64,000 nucleotides of DNA, taken from NCBI RefSeq assembly GCF_023554105.1, contig NZ_JAMJWE010000003.1, positions 1 through 64,000 of the forward strand. Reading direction: 5' to 3'. The notes under the pieces are model-generated. The model saw nothing but the letters and a program-made list of their open reading frames with translations, searched no databases and had not been told where the DNA came from. Shown piece after piece: positions 33,977 through 43,520 of the stretch; positions within the stretch are counted from its first letter, which is position 1, and each line of letters begins with the position of its first letter. Origin of the DNA: Brucella sp. 21LCYQ03. Lineage in GTDB: Bacteria > Pseudomonadota > Alphaproteobacteria > Rhizobiales > Rhizobiaceae. The translations under genes and the position numbers were made by a program.

Positions 33977-34003
33977 CTCGGAAAAGCTTGTCGCTTTTCC
34001 GAG
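33977..34003 (+). terminator. hairpin after cimA
   Basis: A perfect 11-bp stem CTCGGAAAAGC / GCTTTTCCGAG with a 5-base loop, 85 bases after the cimA stop. The following TGATTTCTT is only moderately T-rich. It ends 18 bases before rarD, where it could also affect that gene's leader. Confidence 0.6.
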
Positions 34004-34021
34004 TGATTTCTTAATGCGGAG

Positions 34022-34948
34022 ATGGAAATGAGCGAGCAGACCTTATCCGGAGGCCAGCTTTCAGACGGAAGTCGCGGCTTCATGATGGCTATGGGCGCTT
34101 ATGGTCTTTGGGCTATTTTACCGTTCTATCTCAAAGCATTGTCACATTTGCCAGCGTTTGAAATTGTCGCGCATCGCGTGATCTGGTCGGTGCCAGTTGC
34201 GGCTATTCTGCTGGTCTTTATTGGCCAATTCCGTGCGATCCTTGATACGCTTCGCAAGCCACGTATGCTTGCCATGGCAGCGCTTACTGCATCTCTCATC
34301 ACAATCAACTGGTCCGTTTATGTCTGGGCTGTTGCGCATGATCAGATCATTGGTGCGGCTCTTGGCTATTACATCAACCCATTGTTCAACGTGGTTTTGG
34401 GTGGCCTGTTTCTGGGCGAACGTCTTACCAAAATTCAATATGTAGCGGTTGGTTTTGCCTTTGCGGCGGTTCTTGTTCTGACCTTCAATGCGGGTGGTCT
34501 GCCGTGGGTTTCGCTGGTCTTGCCGGTGACATTTGGTCTCTATGGATTTTTCCGTAAATCTCTACCAATGCCACCTTTGCAGGGTTTCACGCTTGAAGTT
34601 GTCATTCTCTCTATTCCAGCGATCGGATACATAATCTGGCTGTTGGTGAACGGACAGGACCACTTCTTCTCTGGTGCCGCGTCGGATATTTCACTGCTCT
34701 TGCTGGCTGGTCCGTTTACTGCCATCCCGCTGATCCTCTATGCAGGTGGCGCAAAGTTGCTGCGTTACACAACGCTTGGTCTGATGCAGTATTTGACACC
34801 GACACTGCTGTTCATTTTCGCGATTTTCATTTTCCACGAACCGTTCTCGCCTGCGCAGTTGGTGGCTTTTGTGCTGATATGGACTGGTCTGATTATTTAC
34901 ACCTGGTCGTCTTTGTCGGCACATCGTAAGGCGCGCGCCAGCGCCTGA
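34022..34948 (+). CDS. rarD: RarD-family DMT permease
   Basis: 308 residues, ten membrane segments. Typical RarD start after a short tail: GFMMAMGAYGLWAILPFYLK, then EIVAHRVIWSVPVA, YYINPLFNVVLGGLFLGERL and LLLAGPFTAIPLILYA. The family belongs to the drug/metabolite transporters; the E. coli name refers to chloramphenicol sensitivity, the real substrate being unknown. A second ATG at 34028 has the better spacing to GGAG and may be the true start. Confidence 0.88.
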   Translation: MEMSEQTLSGGQLSDGSRGFMMAMGAYGLWAILPFYLKALSHLPAFEIVAHRVIWSVPVAAILLVFIGQFRAILDTLRKPRMLAMAALTASLITINWSVYVWAVAHDQIIGAALGYYINPLFNVVLGGLFLGERLTKIQYVAVGFAFAAVLVLTFNAGGLPWVSLVLPVTFGLYGFFRKSLPMPPLQGFTLEVVILSIPAIGYIIWLLVNGQDHFFSGAASDISLLLLAGPFTAIPLILYAGGAKLLRYTTLGLMQYLTPTLLFIFAIFIFHEPFSPAQLVAFVLIWTGLIIYTWSSLSAHRKARASA

Positions 34949-34978
34949 TAAATTTAACTTGAGCATTTGTGCTTTGAT

Positions 34979-35003
34979 CTCTGGTGGATTATGTCCGCCG
35001 GAG
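34979..35003 (+). terminator. weak hairpin after rarD
   Basis: CTCTGGTGGA / TCCGCCGGAG pair along ten positions (two G-T) around TTATG. It lies 30 bases after the rarD stop. It is followed by CCATAATTTAG, so as an intrinsic terminator it is weak. Confidence 0.4.
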
Positions 35004-35073
35004 CCATAATTTAGCCGCGCTATGACCCTCTGGTCCATTTATTATTTAAATGATATTTGGAGATTAGCGCTGC

Positions 35074-36819
35074 ATGTTTTTTAGTGCTGCTCGCAAAGAT
35101 AAGCCGATTCATATGATTGTTTCGCCTGATCTCGCGGTCCGGTCTGATGAGGCGCACGCTTCCGTCGGCTTGTTGCATGCAAAAGCTGAACCACTCTCTC
35201 GGGATATTCTCAAGCAATTTCAGCGGGTTCGTTTTTCGTTTCGGACCCACCGAAGTGCTTGTGTAGCGCTCGCATTTGCAATCGTGATCGCTGGTGGCGG
35301 GTTCACACTGCTCACAGGTGAGCTTGTAAGGCACGGACACGCTGCGCAACCCAAAGTGCTTAATCCCGCAACTCTCGTTCATAGCCGTGCTGCCACCAGA
35401 GAGGCGCGGTTGCTTCCGAAAAATTATACGCACGAAAGCCAGCGTATCGCGAAGCGTATCGATATTGCAGAAGGCGGTAATGAAGGCGATGCCGCACTTT
35501 TCACCTATCAGCATGTTGTTCTTGATTTGAAAAATGATCCAGCAATCTCATCTACAAGACATGATCCGATGGCGCATAAAGCGAACCTACAAAAACAAGT
35601 CGATCCGCAAATATCTGCAATCGCCAATCAGAATGGTGTGCCGCTCAATGTGAGCTTTGCCCGGCCAGCAGATACACCGCAAAAAAATGTACATGAAATT
35701 GTTCTGGCACCCCAGGCACATGAGAAATTGGCTGTCCTGATGAAAGCCACAGGTGTTGCGGACGAGGAAGTTCAAAATCTTCAGCGAGAATTGGGGCGTA
35801 AGGAACTCGTTCCCGGGGATAATCTGGTTTTGCTCCTTGATCAGCCCTCCAAAGCTCCTGCTCGTATTCTCGTTGCAAAGTTCAGACATGGAAATACTGA
35901 CGGATTCGTCTATGGACGCACCGATGATGGCCTTTTTCGTGCTAACGGCAATCAACGCCTTTTTGCACGTCTTTCGCACGATGCTATGCTCTCTGCTGCT
36001 CCTGCTTCTTCGAGAGCGACCAATGCGAATAGTTCGGTAGAGTCGAAACTGATATTGGCTGGAACGCCACGCGCTGTCGCTATTAGTGTTAAAAAACTCG
36101 CGAACGAAAATGATATTGTTCTTGGTAAGGCGGCAAACGCTGCAGAAAAAATAGATCTGCTTTTCCGTGAAAGCGTGGATACCGATCCCGAACTTGTCTT
36201 TGTTGAGTTTATCACGAACGGAAAAACCAAGCGTTTATATCGACATGATGTCGGAGGTGCCGCCGACTACTTCAATGAAGATGGCTCATCGATGACCAAA
36301 TACTTGATGCACAAACCTTTGCCCAATGGCCGGTTGAATGATGGATTTGGCTGGCGGATCCATCCGGTTTTGCATGTGCGTAAGCATCATAATGGCGTCG
36401 ATTACGATGCACCTATTGGTTCACCAATTGTCGCTGCTGGTGACGGTGTCGTAGAGCTGATTTCAACGCAAAAAGGTTATGGAAAATACGTCCGTGTCCG
36501 CCATCAGGGAGGTTACAGCACGACATATGCGCATCTTTCTGGCGAGGTGAAGGGGCTTAAAGTCGGGCAGCACGTTAAGCAGGGTGAAGTAATTGCCTAT
36601 GTCGGCTCAACCGGCTATTCGACCGGCCCGCATCTTTATTACGAGTTAAAGGTGGGTGATCATTATGTAGATCCACTCACAGCTCGGCTAAAATCCGGTG
36701 AAAAGCTGACAGGATCATCAATGTCTGCTTTTCGCTCGGAAATAGAACATGTCGACAAGGTTTTCAAACAGATGAATTCGTCACCATTAACAGGGGACGC
36801 GAATGTCGGAAAAGATTAA
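35074..36819 (+). CDS. membrane-anchored M23/LytM-family protein with altered metal site
   Basis: 581 residues. A cytoplasmic N-terminus is followed by one membrane segment at about 62-82 ([19 protein letters not shown]), so the rest is periplasmic. Residues about 195-400 are an uncharacterised linker region. The LytM (M23) domain is at about 405-540: [20 protein letters not shown] with His439 and Asp443 as metal ligands, [18 protein letters not shown] at the second site. The usual HxH is here His520-Leu-Tyr522, so one zinc ligand is replaced by Tyr. The protein may be a regulator of other murein hydrolases (as EnvC/NlpD) or an endopeptidase with altered metal binding. It is convergent with rsmA, overlapping by four bases. 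Confidence 0.88.
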   Translation: MFFSAARKDKPIHMIVSPDLAVRSDEAHASVGLLHAKAEPLSRDILKQFQRVRFSFRTHRSACVALAFAIVIAGGGFTLLTGELVRHGHAAQPKVLNPATLVHSRAATREARLLPKNYTHESQRIAKRIDIAEGGNEGDAALFTYQHVVLDLKNDPAISSTRHDPMAHKANLQKQVDPQISAIANQNGVPLNVSFARPADTPQKNVHEIVLAPQAHEKLAVLMKATGVADEEVQNLQRELGRKELVPGDNLVLLLDQPSKAPARILVAKFRHGNTDGFVYGRTDDGLFRANGNQRLFARLSHDAMLSAAPASSRATNANSSVESKLILAGTPRAVAISVKKLANENDIVLGKAANAAEKIDLLFRESVDTDPELVFVEFITNGKTKRLYRHDVGGAADYFNEDGSSMTKYLMHKPLPNGRLNDGFGWRIHPVLHVRKHHNGVDYDAPIGSPIVAAGDGVVELISTQKGYGKYVRVRHQGGYSTTYAHLSGEVKGLKVGQHVKQGEVIAYVGSTGYSTGPHLYYELKVGDHYVDPLTARLKSGEKLTGSSMSAFRSEIEHVDKVFKQMNSSPLTGDANVGKD

Positions 36820-37649
36820 ACTGGTCGATAGGCATTCGCAAGTGCCACGAATTCCTCAACGCACAATGTCTCAGCACGACGTGTGCCATCAATGCCAGTT
36901 TTCTCCAGCAATGCTGCCCCGCCGACAGGTTTAAGGCTCTGACGCAGCATTTTGCGGCGCTGCCCAAACGCGGCCTGTGTAATCTGCCCCAGCGCATCCG
37001 CATGACAAGGCAAGAGCTCTTCGCGTGGCGTAATATGCACAACCGACGACATGACTTTGGGCGGGGGGGTGAATGCTTGAGATGGCACATCAAAAGCAAT
37101 GCGTGAATGCGTGCGCCAGCCTGCGAGAACACCAAGGCGTCCATAATGGCCGGTGCCCGGCGCAGCCACAATACGCTCACCCACTTCACGCTGGAACATG
37201 AGTGTCATTGAAGAGTAAAATGGTGGCCATGGTTCAGTCAAAAGCCAGTTAATCAGCAATTGCGTGCCAACATTATAGGGCAGGTTGGCAACAATCCGCG
37301 GTTTCGGACCTTCGGGAAACAATGTCTTGAAATCTTGCTCCAGTGCATCGCCGGAAATTATGCGCAAACGGCCCGGATAATGCGCTTCGATTTCTGCAAG
37401 TGCATCAAGGCAGCGTTCATCGCGTTCAATCGCGGTGACAATAGCACCTTGAGCAAGCAAGGCGCGGGTCAGTCCGCCCGGACCGGGGCCAACTTCGATA
37501 ACCGGCTGATCCTGAAGGTTGCCTGCCTGACGCGCAATTTTAGATGTCAGATTGAGGTCGAACAGAAAGTTCTGTCCGAGCGATTTTTTCGGCATCAGAT
37601 CGTGCCGTTCGATGACCTCACGTAGTGGCGGGAGATTGTCGATGCTCAT
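36816..37649 (-). CDS. rsmA: 16S rRNA (A1518/A1519) dimethyltransferase
   Basis: 277 residues. It dimethylates two adenines in helix 45 late in 30S assembly. The start [15 protein letters not shown] is the KsgA signature; [16 protein letters not shown] is the SAM-binding motif [16 protein letters not shown] carries the catalytic NLPY. Its start overlaps the pdxA stop (ATGA), the pdxA-rsmA coupling known from E. coli, so the gene belongs to the surA-pdxA-rsmA set. Confidence 0.97.
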   Translation of the reverse strand: MSIDNLPPLREVIERHDLMPKKSLGQNFLFDLNLTSKIARQAGNLQDQPVIEVGPGPGGLTRALLAQGAIVTAIERDERCLDALAEIEAHYPGRLRIISGDALEQDFKTLFPEGPKPRIVANLPYNVGTQLLINWLLTEPWPPFYSSMTLMFQREVGERIVAAPGTGHYGRLGVLAGWRTHSRIAFDVPSQAFTPPPKVMSSVVHITPREELLPCHADALGQITQAAFGQRRKMLRQSLKPVGGAALLEKTGIDGTRRAETLCVEEFVALANAYRPV

Positions 37650-38677
37650 GATTTCCGCCTTGCTTCGTTTTCCGCGAGTTCCTGCGCCAGTCTGATTGAT
37701 GCGATGAGGCTATCAGGCCGGGCTATGCCTTTTCCGGCAATGTCAAAGGCTGTCCCATGATCCGGTGATGTTCGAATGAAGGGAAGCCCTAGCGTAACAT
37801 TGACTGTCTCATCAAAGGCAAGCGCTTTGGCTGGGATGAGTGCCTGATCATGATACATGCAAATCGCAACATCATAGGTCACGCGTGCTGGCGCATGGAA
37901 CATGGTGTCGGCAGGTAGCGGACCCCAAGCATTGATGCCTTCGCGTTGCAGTTCTTCGACCGCCGGTCGAATAATTGCGTCGTCTTCTTTGCCCAGCGCT
38001 CCGCCTTCACCCGCATGAGGATTGAGGCCGGAAATAGCGAGGCGAGGGTCAGCAATGCCAAAGCGATCCGTCAGTTCCTGCGCGGTGATATAAGCTACTT
38101 CCAGAATATCATCCTTGGTCAGCGCGCGCGGCACATCGGCAAGCGGAATATGAATCGTGACGGGGACTGCTCGCAGTTCCGGACCAGCCAGCATCATCAC
38201 CGGGATTACAGAGCGCCCAAGATGTTTGCTTGCAAGTTCGGCGAGAAATTCTGTGTGTCCGGGATGTTTGAAGCCCGCATCATAAAGCGGCTTCTTAGCA
38301 ATAGGGCAGGTGACAACGGCTGATGTCTCGCCATTTAACGTCAATTCAACAGCGCGCTCTATGGCCTCAATTACGCCAGCCGCATTTTCTGGTAGGGGCG
38401 TTCCAGGGCTTTCTATGTGATTGTTTTCGAGGGGTAATACCGGAAGGCTCTCATCAAAAACATCAACTGCTTCGGATGGTGCTGAAATGGGCGCGATAGG
38501 AACATCCAAACCGAGAAGTTGCGCGCGTGCTAAAAGCTGTAGAGGGTCAGCGATAAGCAGAAACGGCGGCAAAGAAAGCTCGCGACGGCTGAGCCAGCTA
38601 TTCAGAGCAACATCAGCTCCAATACCTGAAGGATCACCAATGCTTATGGCGAGCGGCCGGACCGGAGTAATGCGCAT
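37646..38677 (-). CDS. pdxA: 4-hydroxythreonine-4-phosphate dehydrogenase
   Basis: 343 residues. NAD-dependent step in pyridoxal 5'-phosphate synthesis through deoxyxylulose phosphate. Recognised by [15 protein letters not shown] at about 8-22, HPGHTEFLA (metal His), [26 protein letters not shown] and [14 protein letters not shown]. Overlaps rsmA by four bases and follows the SurA-like gene after 88 bases containing a GC hairpin. Confidence 0.96.
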   Translation of the reverse strand: MRITPVRPLAISIGDPSGIGADVALNSWLSRRELSLPPFLLIADPLQLLARAQLLGLDVPIAPISAPSEAVDVFDESLPVLPLENNHIESPGTPLPENAAGVIEAIERAVELTLNGETSAVVTCPIAKKPLYDAGFKHPGHTEFLAELASKHLGRSVIPVMMLAGPELRAVPVTIHIPLADVPRALTKDDILEVAYITAQELTDRFGIADPRLAISGLNPHAGEGGALGKEDDAIIRPAVEELQREGINAWGPLPADTMFHAPARVTYDVAICMYHDQALIPAKALAFDETVNVTLGLPFIRTSPDHGTAFDIAGKGIARPDSLIASIRLAQELAENEARRKS

Positions 38678-38700
38678 ATGTTTTTCTCTGATGATGAATA

Positions 38701-38718
38701 AGGGGGCAAATGCCCCCT
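38701..38718 (-). terminator. GC-rich hairpin between the surA-like gene and pdxA
   Basis: AGGGGGCA / TGCCCCCT is a perfect 8-bp inverted repeat with a 2-base centre (in RNA a 7-bp stem with AAAU loop). On the minus strand it is followed by TTATTC, a weak T run. It may reduce rather than end transcription into pdxA. Confidence 0.45.
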
Positions 38719-38765
38719 GAAATTATGCAGTTACGTTGAAGTTTTCACAAAATCTATATCGGCTT

Positions 38766-39731
38766 TTATCGATTAACGATCGTCGCCTTTTCACGAAGCT
38801 CTTCAACATACTTCTTGCTCAGCGCATCAACCTTCTTTTCCTGGCCAGATGCCGAATCTGCCCCTTCCATAGAGAAAACAAGTTGCGCTACGCGGTCATC
38901 AGAAACCTGACGTGTCCCACATACTGCAAGAATCTCAACACCTTTTTCGGTATCGCGAGGGCCGGTCGCCTTATTGACGCTTGTGGCTTTTACATCTTTG
39001 GCCCATTCGCCGGGAAGCTGTTGTTCAATAACACGACCAAGATCGCGTACAGTCACATCAATCATACCCTTAGTCAGTTGCCGAGTACTTTCACAGCTTT
39101 GAAAGCGTGAACGTAGCGCAGAGGCTTCCTGACGGCGCTTGGCCAGCAAAGCTGGTGAACGTTTTGCATTAGGAACAACAAAAATCACTTGCTGAAGGTG
39201 GTATTCAGTCGCGACTGGCTTTTTGCCGCCATCTTTAAGCATGCGTTGCACCGCATCCTGTTCGCTCACCATACCTGTCGCACGGAAACGGGCGCTCACA
39301 AGACGTCCCCAGCCCATCTGAACCATGATGTATTTCTTAAAATGGTCAGGCGTGATACCGGCCTGATTCAGCACTTGGTTAAGCTGTGCTGTACTCATAT
39401 TGTTACGCGATGCAAAACCTGCGTATGCTTCGTCAACTTCCTTGTCGGAAATGTTGATGCCGCGCGTCTTCATTTCGATGCGCTTTAGCATTTCTTCCGT
39501 CAATTCTTGACGAGCAGTTTGATTGACGTTTCCACCTTTTCGCTGCAATTTCAAAAAGTTGGCGCGGCGCTGAATATCACCATTGGTAATGACGTTACCT
39601 GAGACAATGACTTTAGCCTCTGCTGAATTTGGTGCAGCAATGGCCGTGCTCAGAATCGCACCTGTTCCAAGCGCCGTAAAACAAACAGCGGCGCCCATCA
39701 TGGTAGCGAAAAGAGGTTTTGCAAACATCAT
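38766..39731 (-). CDS. SurA-like periplasmic chaperone with divergent parvulin domain
   Basis: 321 residues. Signal peptide at 1-33 (FTALGTGAILSTAIAA). Residues 40-160 are the SurA N-terminal chaperone fold (VIVSGNVITNGDIQRRANFL, ELTEEMLKRIEMKTRGINIS). Residues 175-285 align with the parvulin rotamase in pattern (EYHLQQVIFVV, DVTVRDLGRV), but the GGDLG hallmark is changed, so isomerase activity is doubtful. SurA escorts outer-membrane beta-barrels, LptD above all. It lies just downstream of lptD, as in E. coli (lptD-surA-pdxA-rsmA). A second ATG follows directly after the first. Confidence 0.85.
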   Translation of the reverse strand: MMFAKPLFATMMGAAVCFTALGTGAILSTAIAAPNSAEAKVIVSGNVITNGDIQRRANFLKLQRKGGNVNQTARQELTEEMLKRIEMKTRGINISDKEVDEAYAGFASRNNMSTAQLNQVLNQAGITPDHFKKYIMVQMGWGRLVSARFRATGMVSEQDAVQRMLKDGGKKPVATEYHLQQVIFVVPNAKRSPALLAKRRQEASALRSRFQSCESTRQLTKGMIDVTVRDLGRVIEQQLPGEWAKDVKATSVNKATGPRDTEKGVEILAVCGTRQVSDDRVAQLVFSMEGADSASGQEKKVDALSKKYVEELREKATIVNR

Positions 39732-39983
39732 CTGTCTTTCCCGATTTCCTTCAGGTCGGCAATACTTAGCTCGCCGGATGTGCCATTGTGTTAGGCTTCG
39801 AAGATTCTGTCATGGTCAGATAGTCCTAATCAAAAGCCAATCACATTATGATGACTGTATAAATGAGGCAGTACGGCGAAACAATGACCCTCGCGCATTT
39901 TACGGGCAATAGCGCAACTAATAACGCAATAAAATTGATAAAAATTTGCCGTATGCGAGTAGGTGGCGGACAATTAAAATATC

Positions 39984-40018
39984 AAAAACCGGAAGTGATT
40001 TAATCAGTTCCGGTTTTT
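39984..40018 (-). terminator. terminator after lptD
   Basis: Arms AAAAACCGGAA / TTCCGGTTTTT with a 12-base loop, A run and T run on opposite sides, so it works in either direction. It starts 9 bases beyond the lptD stop on the minus strand and separates the lpt operon from the surA-like gene. Confidence 0.8.
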
Positions 40019-40026
40019 ATTTTTGC

Positions 40027-42432
40027 TTAGAATGACTGCGATCCACTACCAATATCGCCCAATGTGCGGAATGACAGTTTAAGGCCAAAGGTATTAGATT
40101 TTTTGCTTTCGCCGGGATTTCGCGTCTGAACAAAAGCCATCGAATAGGTGAAGCACTCATCATCGTAAGCTAAGCCAGCAGAACCGCGAACCAGTGTGTT
40201 GGAAACGAGATCATAGGTACCCGAACCAAAAGTACGCCAGTTTTCATTGATTTTAAGTGTCACTGTTCCACCAACTTCCTGACGCAAGTCTGAATAGCCG
40301 TATGCAGGTTGTGGAGCAATATAGGCGTAGCGCGCTGAAACGCCGACACGGGACCAGTTTTGCTGAGCTTCAAGCTCGCCGCGCTTAATGTTGAGATCGT
40401 CTTTGTCGAAGCGTCCGCGAGCAGCGAGAGCGAATCCGGTCGAATTTGATGTCCCGATCATACCAACATAGTCAGACCGAGCGTCCTGCAAGCCAGAATC
40501 CGCGCCGACATTCACGAAATCACTCGTGCCATAAGAGTTTACGCCACCGAGCTGAATGGATTGCCCACCGAGTGCGTAAAGGTTCCAGTCACTACGGTCG
40601 AAACTACCGGAATAGCGCAGCCCCAGATTTGCCCTCGTGCCACCTTCGACACGATCATAGCCGGAAAACTTGTCGCGCGAAAAGAGGTTGGTCGCATCGA
40701 AGACAAAGCTTTGTGCATCTTCGTTCGGAAGTTGGCCTGCATAGCTTTCGTTGTTGCGGGCGTATATCTGTGCAATCGGTTCGAGAATATGTGTTGAACT
40801 TGTGCTTGAGAACAAGATCGGCCAACGCAGTTCAAGGCCAGCTGTCGCCATTGCGCGAAGCGCCTCGGATTTGACAACTGCATCCGTAAAGCCAGCAACT
40901 GCCGGATCAAAGTTTGTATTCACATTGATCGCATCAGCGCGAAGCGCGAGCAAAGGCGTAATCACCAGTCCTGAATCGGTAATGATTGTGCGTTTCCACT
41001 CAACCTCACCTGTCAGACGCGTATTGGTTCCGCTAAAGCCCGGTATGCGTGGATACTCAGGAATTAATTTCCCCCAAGTGCCGTCAGGTAGCTGACCATA
41101 AGTATAAGCGTAATTCGCATTCTTACGATAAAGCGCCTGTAAGTTGGCGGTGAAGTTCAGTTCGCCACCATAAACGGACTCAGGTGCAGTGTAGGAGTAG
41201 TCGAGACTTGGGAAAACCCAAGGCTGCTTCGAATGCATTTCCACATCGCTGTAAGTTGGTGTGAGAGGATAAGATTCCTGCACATTAAAGCGATAGAAAT
41301 TGAGATCGAAGTAATTGCGATTATTAACGCCACGTAGGTAAATATTGGACACCTGCGTTTGCGAAGAATAATCTGTCAGGCCGTAAGTGCGGCTAAAGTT
41401 GCGGTCTGTCTGGGCCATTACATTCCAGCCAGCCTGCCAGCGCGCATTGATGTTAAAATCACCCTTTGATGCAATCATCCCACGATTTTTTTCATGGCGA
41501 TCAATCGTATTAGCGTCGAACTCGCCGGGCTTCATCTGGTGAATGCCTGCGATCTGGAGATTGTAGGTGCCGTTTTCGAGGCGATGACGCCATTCTGCCT
41601 GCGTGAGAAAGCCCTGCTTCGTGTATGCGGTTGCCGAAAGTGTCAGATCGTAATTGGGTGCGAGAGCCCAGAAGTAAGAGTTCTTCATGCCAGCACCGAG
41701 TTCACTTTTAAGCGAAAACTCTGGCAGCAGAAAGCCACTTTTGCGCTTAACTGTCGGGTCAGCCATTTCGAACGATGGAAAATAAGCCAACGGCATTCCA
41801 AAAAACTCGAACTTGCCGCGCTCGAACCGAACAGTTTTTGTTGCACTGTTCCATATGATTTTGCGTGCTTTTATCTGCCATAGAACAGGCTTGTCCGGAT
41901 CTTTTTCACAAGCCTGACATGCGGTGTAGACGCCGTTGTTAAAGGTGGTGATTTCACCGTTACTACGTTCTGCACTCTCTGCAACAAAGCGAGTATTGTC
42001 AGTCGTCTCGACGCGCAGACCATTGACGAAGCCATCGCGGAAACTATCTGTTACATCCAGATGATCGGAATAAATCTTATTGCCATCACGCTCAACAATT
42101 TCAACATTTCCGGTCGCAGTCATGCGTCGGGTCTGTTGATTGTAAGTCACCTGATCGGCGACGAGTCTGTTACCGTCATATTCAATGCGAACCTTACCTT
42201 GTGCGGTAACGACATTCACATCGCGATCATAGACGAGTTCATCGGCTTGAAGAATCATGCGCGCATTTGGGTCGCTCTGGTAATTTGCACCGAGAGCGTC
42301 CTGCGCAAGAGCCTGTGAAGGAATAATTGCGACTGAAATAAAAGGTATAGCAAGGGCGCACGCCAAGGCTGTCCCGCGCGCAAGACGCGTGAACGTGTGG
42401 GGCAGAACCATGCGGGCGTTACTCGAACCCAC
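40027..42432 (-). CDS. lptD: LPS-assembly outer-membrane protein LptD
   Basis: 801 residues from a GTG that overlaps the lptG stop by one base and has AGGAGG seven bases upstream. Signal peptide about 10-44 (GTALACALAIPFISVAIIPSQALAQ in the genome, quoted by its ends). The N-terminal LptA-like jellyroll at 60-160 contains ILQADELVYDRDVNVVTAQG and VTYNQQTRRMTATGNVEIV. The C-terminal barrel ends in a Phe (GSGSQSF). Together with LptE it places lipopolysaccharide in the outer leaflet. Only two Cys (QACEKD region and ECFTYS plus one) are visible, fewer than the four that form disulfides in E. coli. Confidence 0.95.
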   Translation of the reverse strand: MGSSNARMVLPHTFTRLARGTALACALAIPFISVAIIPSQALAQDALGANYQSDPNARMILQADELVYDRDVNVVTAQGKVRIEYDGNRLVADQVTYNQQTRRMTATGNVEIVERDGNKIYSDHLDVTDSFRDGFVNGLRVETTDNTRFVAESAERSNGEITTFNNGVYTACQACEKDPDKPVLWQIKARKIIWNSATKTVRFERGKFEFFGMPLAYFPSFEMADPTVKRKSGFLLPEFSLKSELGAGMKNSYFWALAPNYDLTLSATAYTKQGFLTQAEWRHRLENGTYNLQIAGIHQMKPGEFDANTIDRHEKNRGMIASKGDFNINARWQAGWNVMAQTDRNFSRTYGLTDYSSQTQVSNIYLRGVNNRNYFDLNFYRFNVQESYPLTPTYSDVEMHSKQPWVFPSLDYSYTAPESVYGGELNFTANLQALYRKNANYAYTYGQLPDGTWGKLIPEYPRIPGFSGTNTRLTGEVEWKRTIITDSGLVITPLLALRADAINVNTNFDPAVAGFTDAVVKSEALRAMATAGLELRWPILFSSTSSTHILEPIAQIYARNNESYAGQLPNEDAQSFVFDATNLFSRDKFSGYDRVEGGTRANLGLRYSGSFDRSDWNLYALGGQSIQLGGVNSYGTSDFVNVGADSGLQDARSDYVGMIGTSNSTGFALAARGRFDKDDLNIKRGELEAQQNWSRVGVSARYAYIAPQPAYGYSDLRQEVGGTVTLKINENWRTFGSGTYDLVSNTLVRGSAGLAYDDECFTYSMAFVQTRNPGESKKSNTFGLKLSFRTLGDIGSGSQSF

Positions 42433-43520
42433 TAACCATCCTCCTTATGCAACAAAAAGGAGATACCAAAAAATGTTGCAATAACAACTGGAACCCATGC
42501 GGCAACGAAGGGCGGAACGAATCCCGCATTCCCGAATGCCTTCACCAAGACCGAAACGACATAAAGCATGAAGCCAGCAACAACACCACCCAGAATCATC
42601 GTTCCGGACTGGCCAAAACGTACAAATTTCAGAGACACTGTTGCGGCAATAAGAGTCATTGCCATCAATAATGCTGGCAAGGCCAGAAGTGATTGGTATT
42701 GCATGTCAAATGCGTTTGCCGAGTAACCGAAAGAACGCGCAACCTCAATCTTATGTCGAAGTTGTGTGAATGGAATTGTATCCGGAGTAGCGAGCTTTTC
42801 TTCTACATATTCCGGGCGCAATTGCGTCGGGATTTTACTGCTCTCCATTTTGCGCGGTTCTTCACCACGCGAGAATCGGGTAACGTCAGTCAGTTCCCAA
42901 TAGCCATCCATAAGTTTCGCCGTACGCGCATCATAACGGTCTTTAATTTTCTTCTTGTCATCGAACTGGATGAATGTCGCGTCTGCAAGCGTCGCACCGC
43001 GATCAAGAATGCTTTTGGCACCAATGATTGTTTCGCCTTCGTCAGTCTTCTGTCGAAGCCATGGATCGCGAAGGGCGGAAACATCGGTGACGTTGCCATT
43101 TTTCCAATTGGAAGCAATCTCATCCGCTTTGGAAAAACCATAAGCGGCAAAAGGATTGAGAATGAATATTGTGGCCAGACCGAAAAGAAAAGCTCCAAAG
43201 CAGGCGGGGAGCAGGAATTGCCATGCAGAGACGCCCACAGAGCGCGCAACAACCAGTTCGTATTTTCTATTGAGTGAGATCAGTGTCGCCATTGCAGAAA
43301 ACAATGCGACGAACGGAATCATTTGCTGCATGACGAATGGAACGCGCATCGCGGAAATGCCGAGCGCCATCCACACCGAATATCCTGGGAGGTTTGCGAG
43401 CTTGCTTGCATTTTCGGTGAAGTCGAGCAGCAGAGCCAGCGCAAACATTCCCAAAAGAAAATAGAACGTAATCTGCACATAACGCATGAAGAAATAGCGT
43501 CCGAGTGTCCAGCCAATCAT
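42432..43520 (-). CDS. lptG: LPS export permease LptG
   Basis: 362 residues. YjgP/YjgQ family. Membrane segments at about 12-35, 50-75, 100-120 and three more after 270, with a periplasmic domain between. The start MIGWTLGRYFFMRYVQITF is typical LptG. It pairs with LptF to form the transmembrane part of the LptB2FG transporter that extracts lipopolysaccharide from the inner membrane. The start overlaps the lptF stop by four bases; the end overlaps the lptD GTG. Confidence 0.93.
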   Translation of the reverse strand: MIGWTLGRYFFMRYVQITFYFLLGMFALALLLDFTENASKLANLPGYSVWMALGISAMRVPFVMQQMIPFVALFSAMATLISLNRKYELVVARSVGVSAWQFLLPACFGAFLFGLATIFILNPFAAYGFSKADEIASNWKNGNVTDVSALRDPWLRQKTDEGETIIGAKSILDRGATLADATFIQFDDKKKIKDRYDARTAKLMDGYWELTDVTRFSRGEEPRKMESSKIPTQLRPEYVEEKLATPDTIPFTQLRHKIEVARSFGYSANAFDMQYQSLLALPALLMAMTLIAATVSLKFVRFGQSGTMILGGVVAGFMLYVVSVLVKAFGNAGFVPPFVAAWVPVVIATFFGISFLLHKEDG

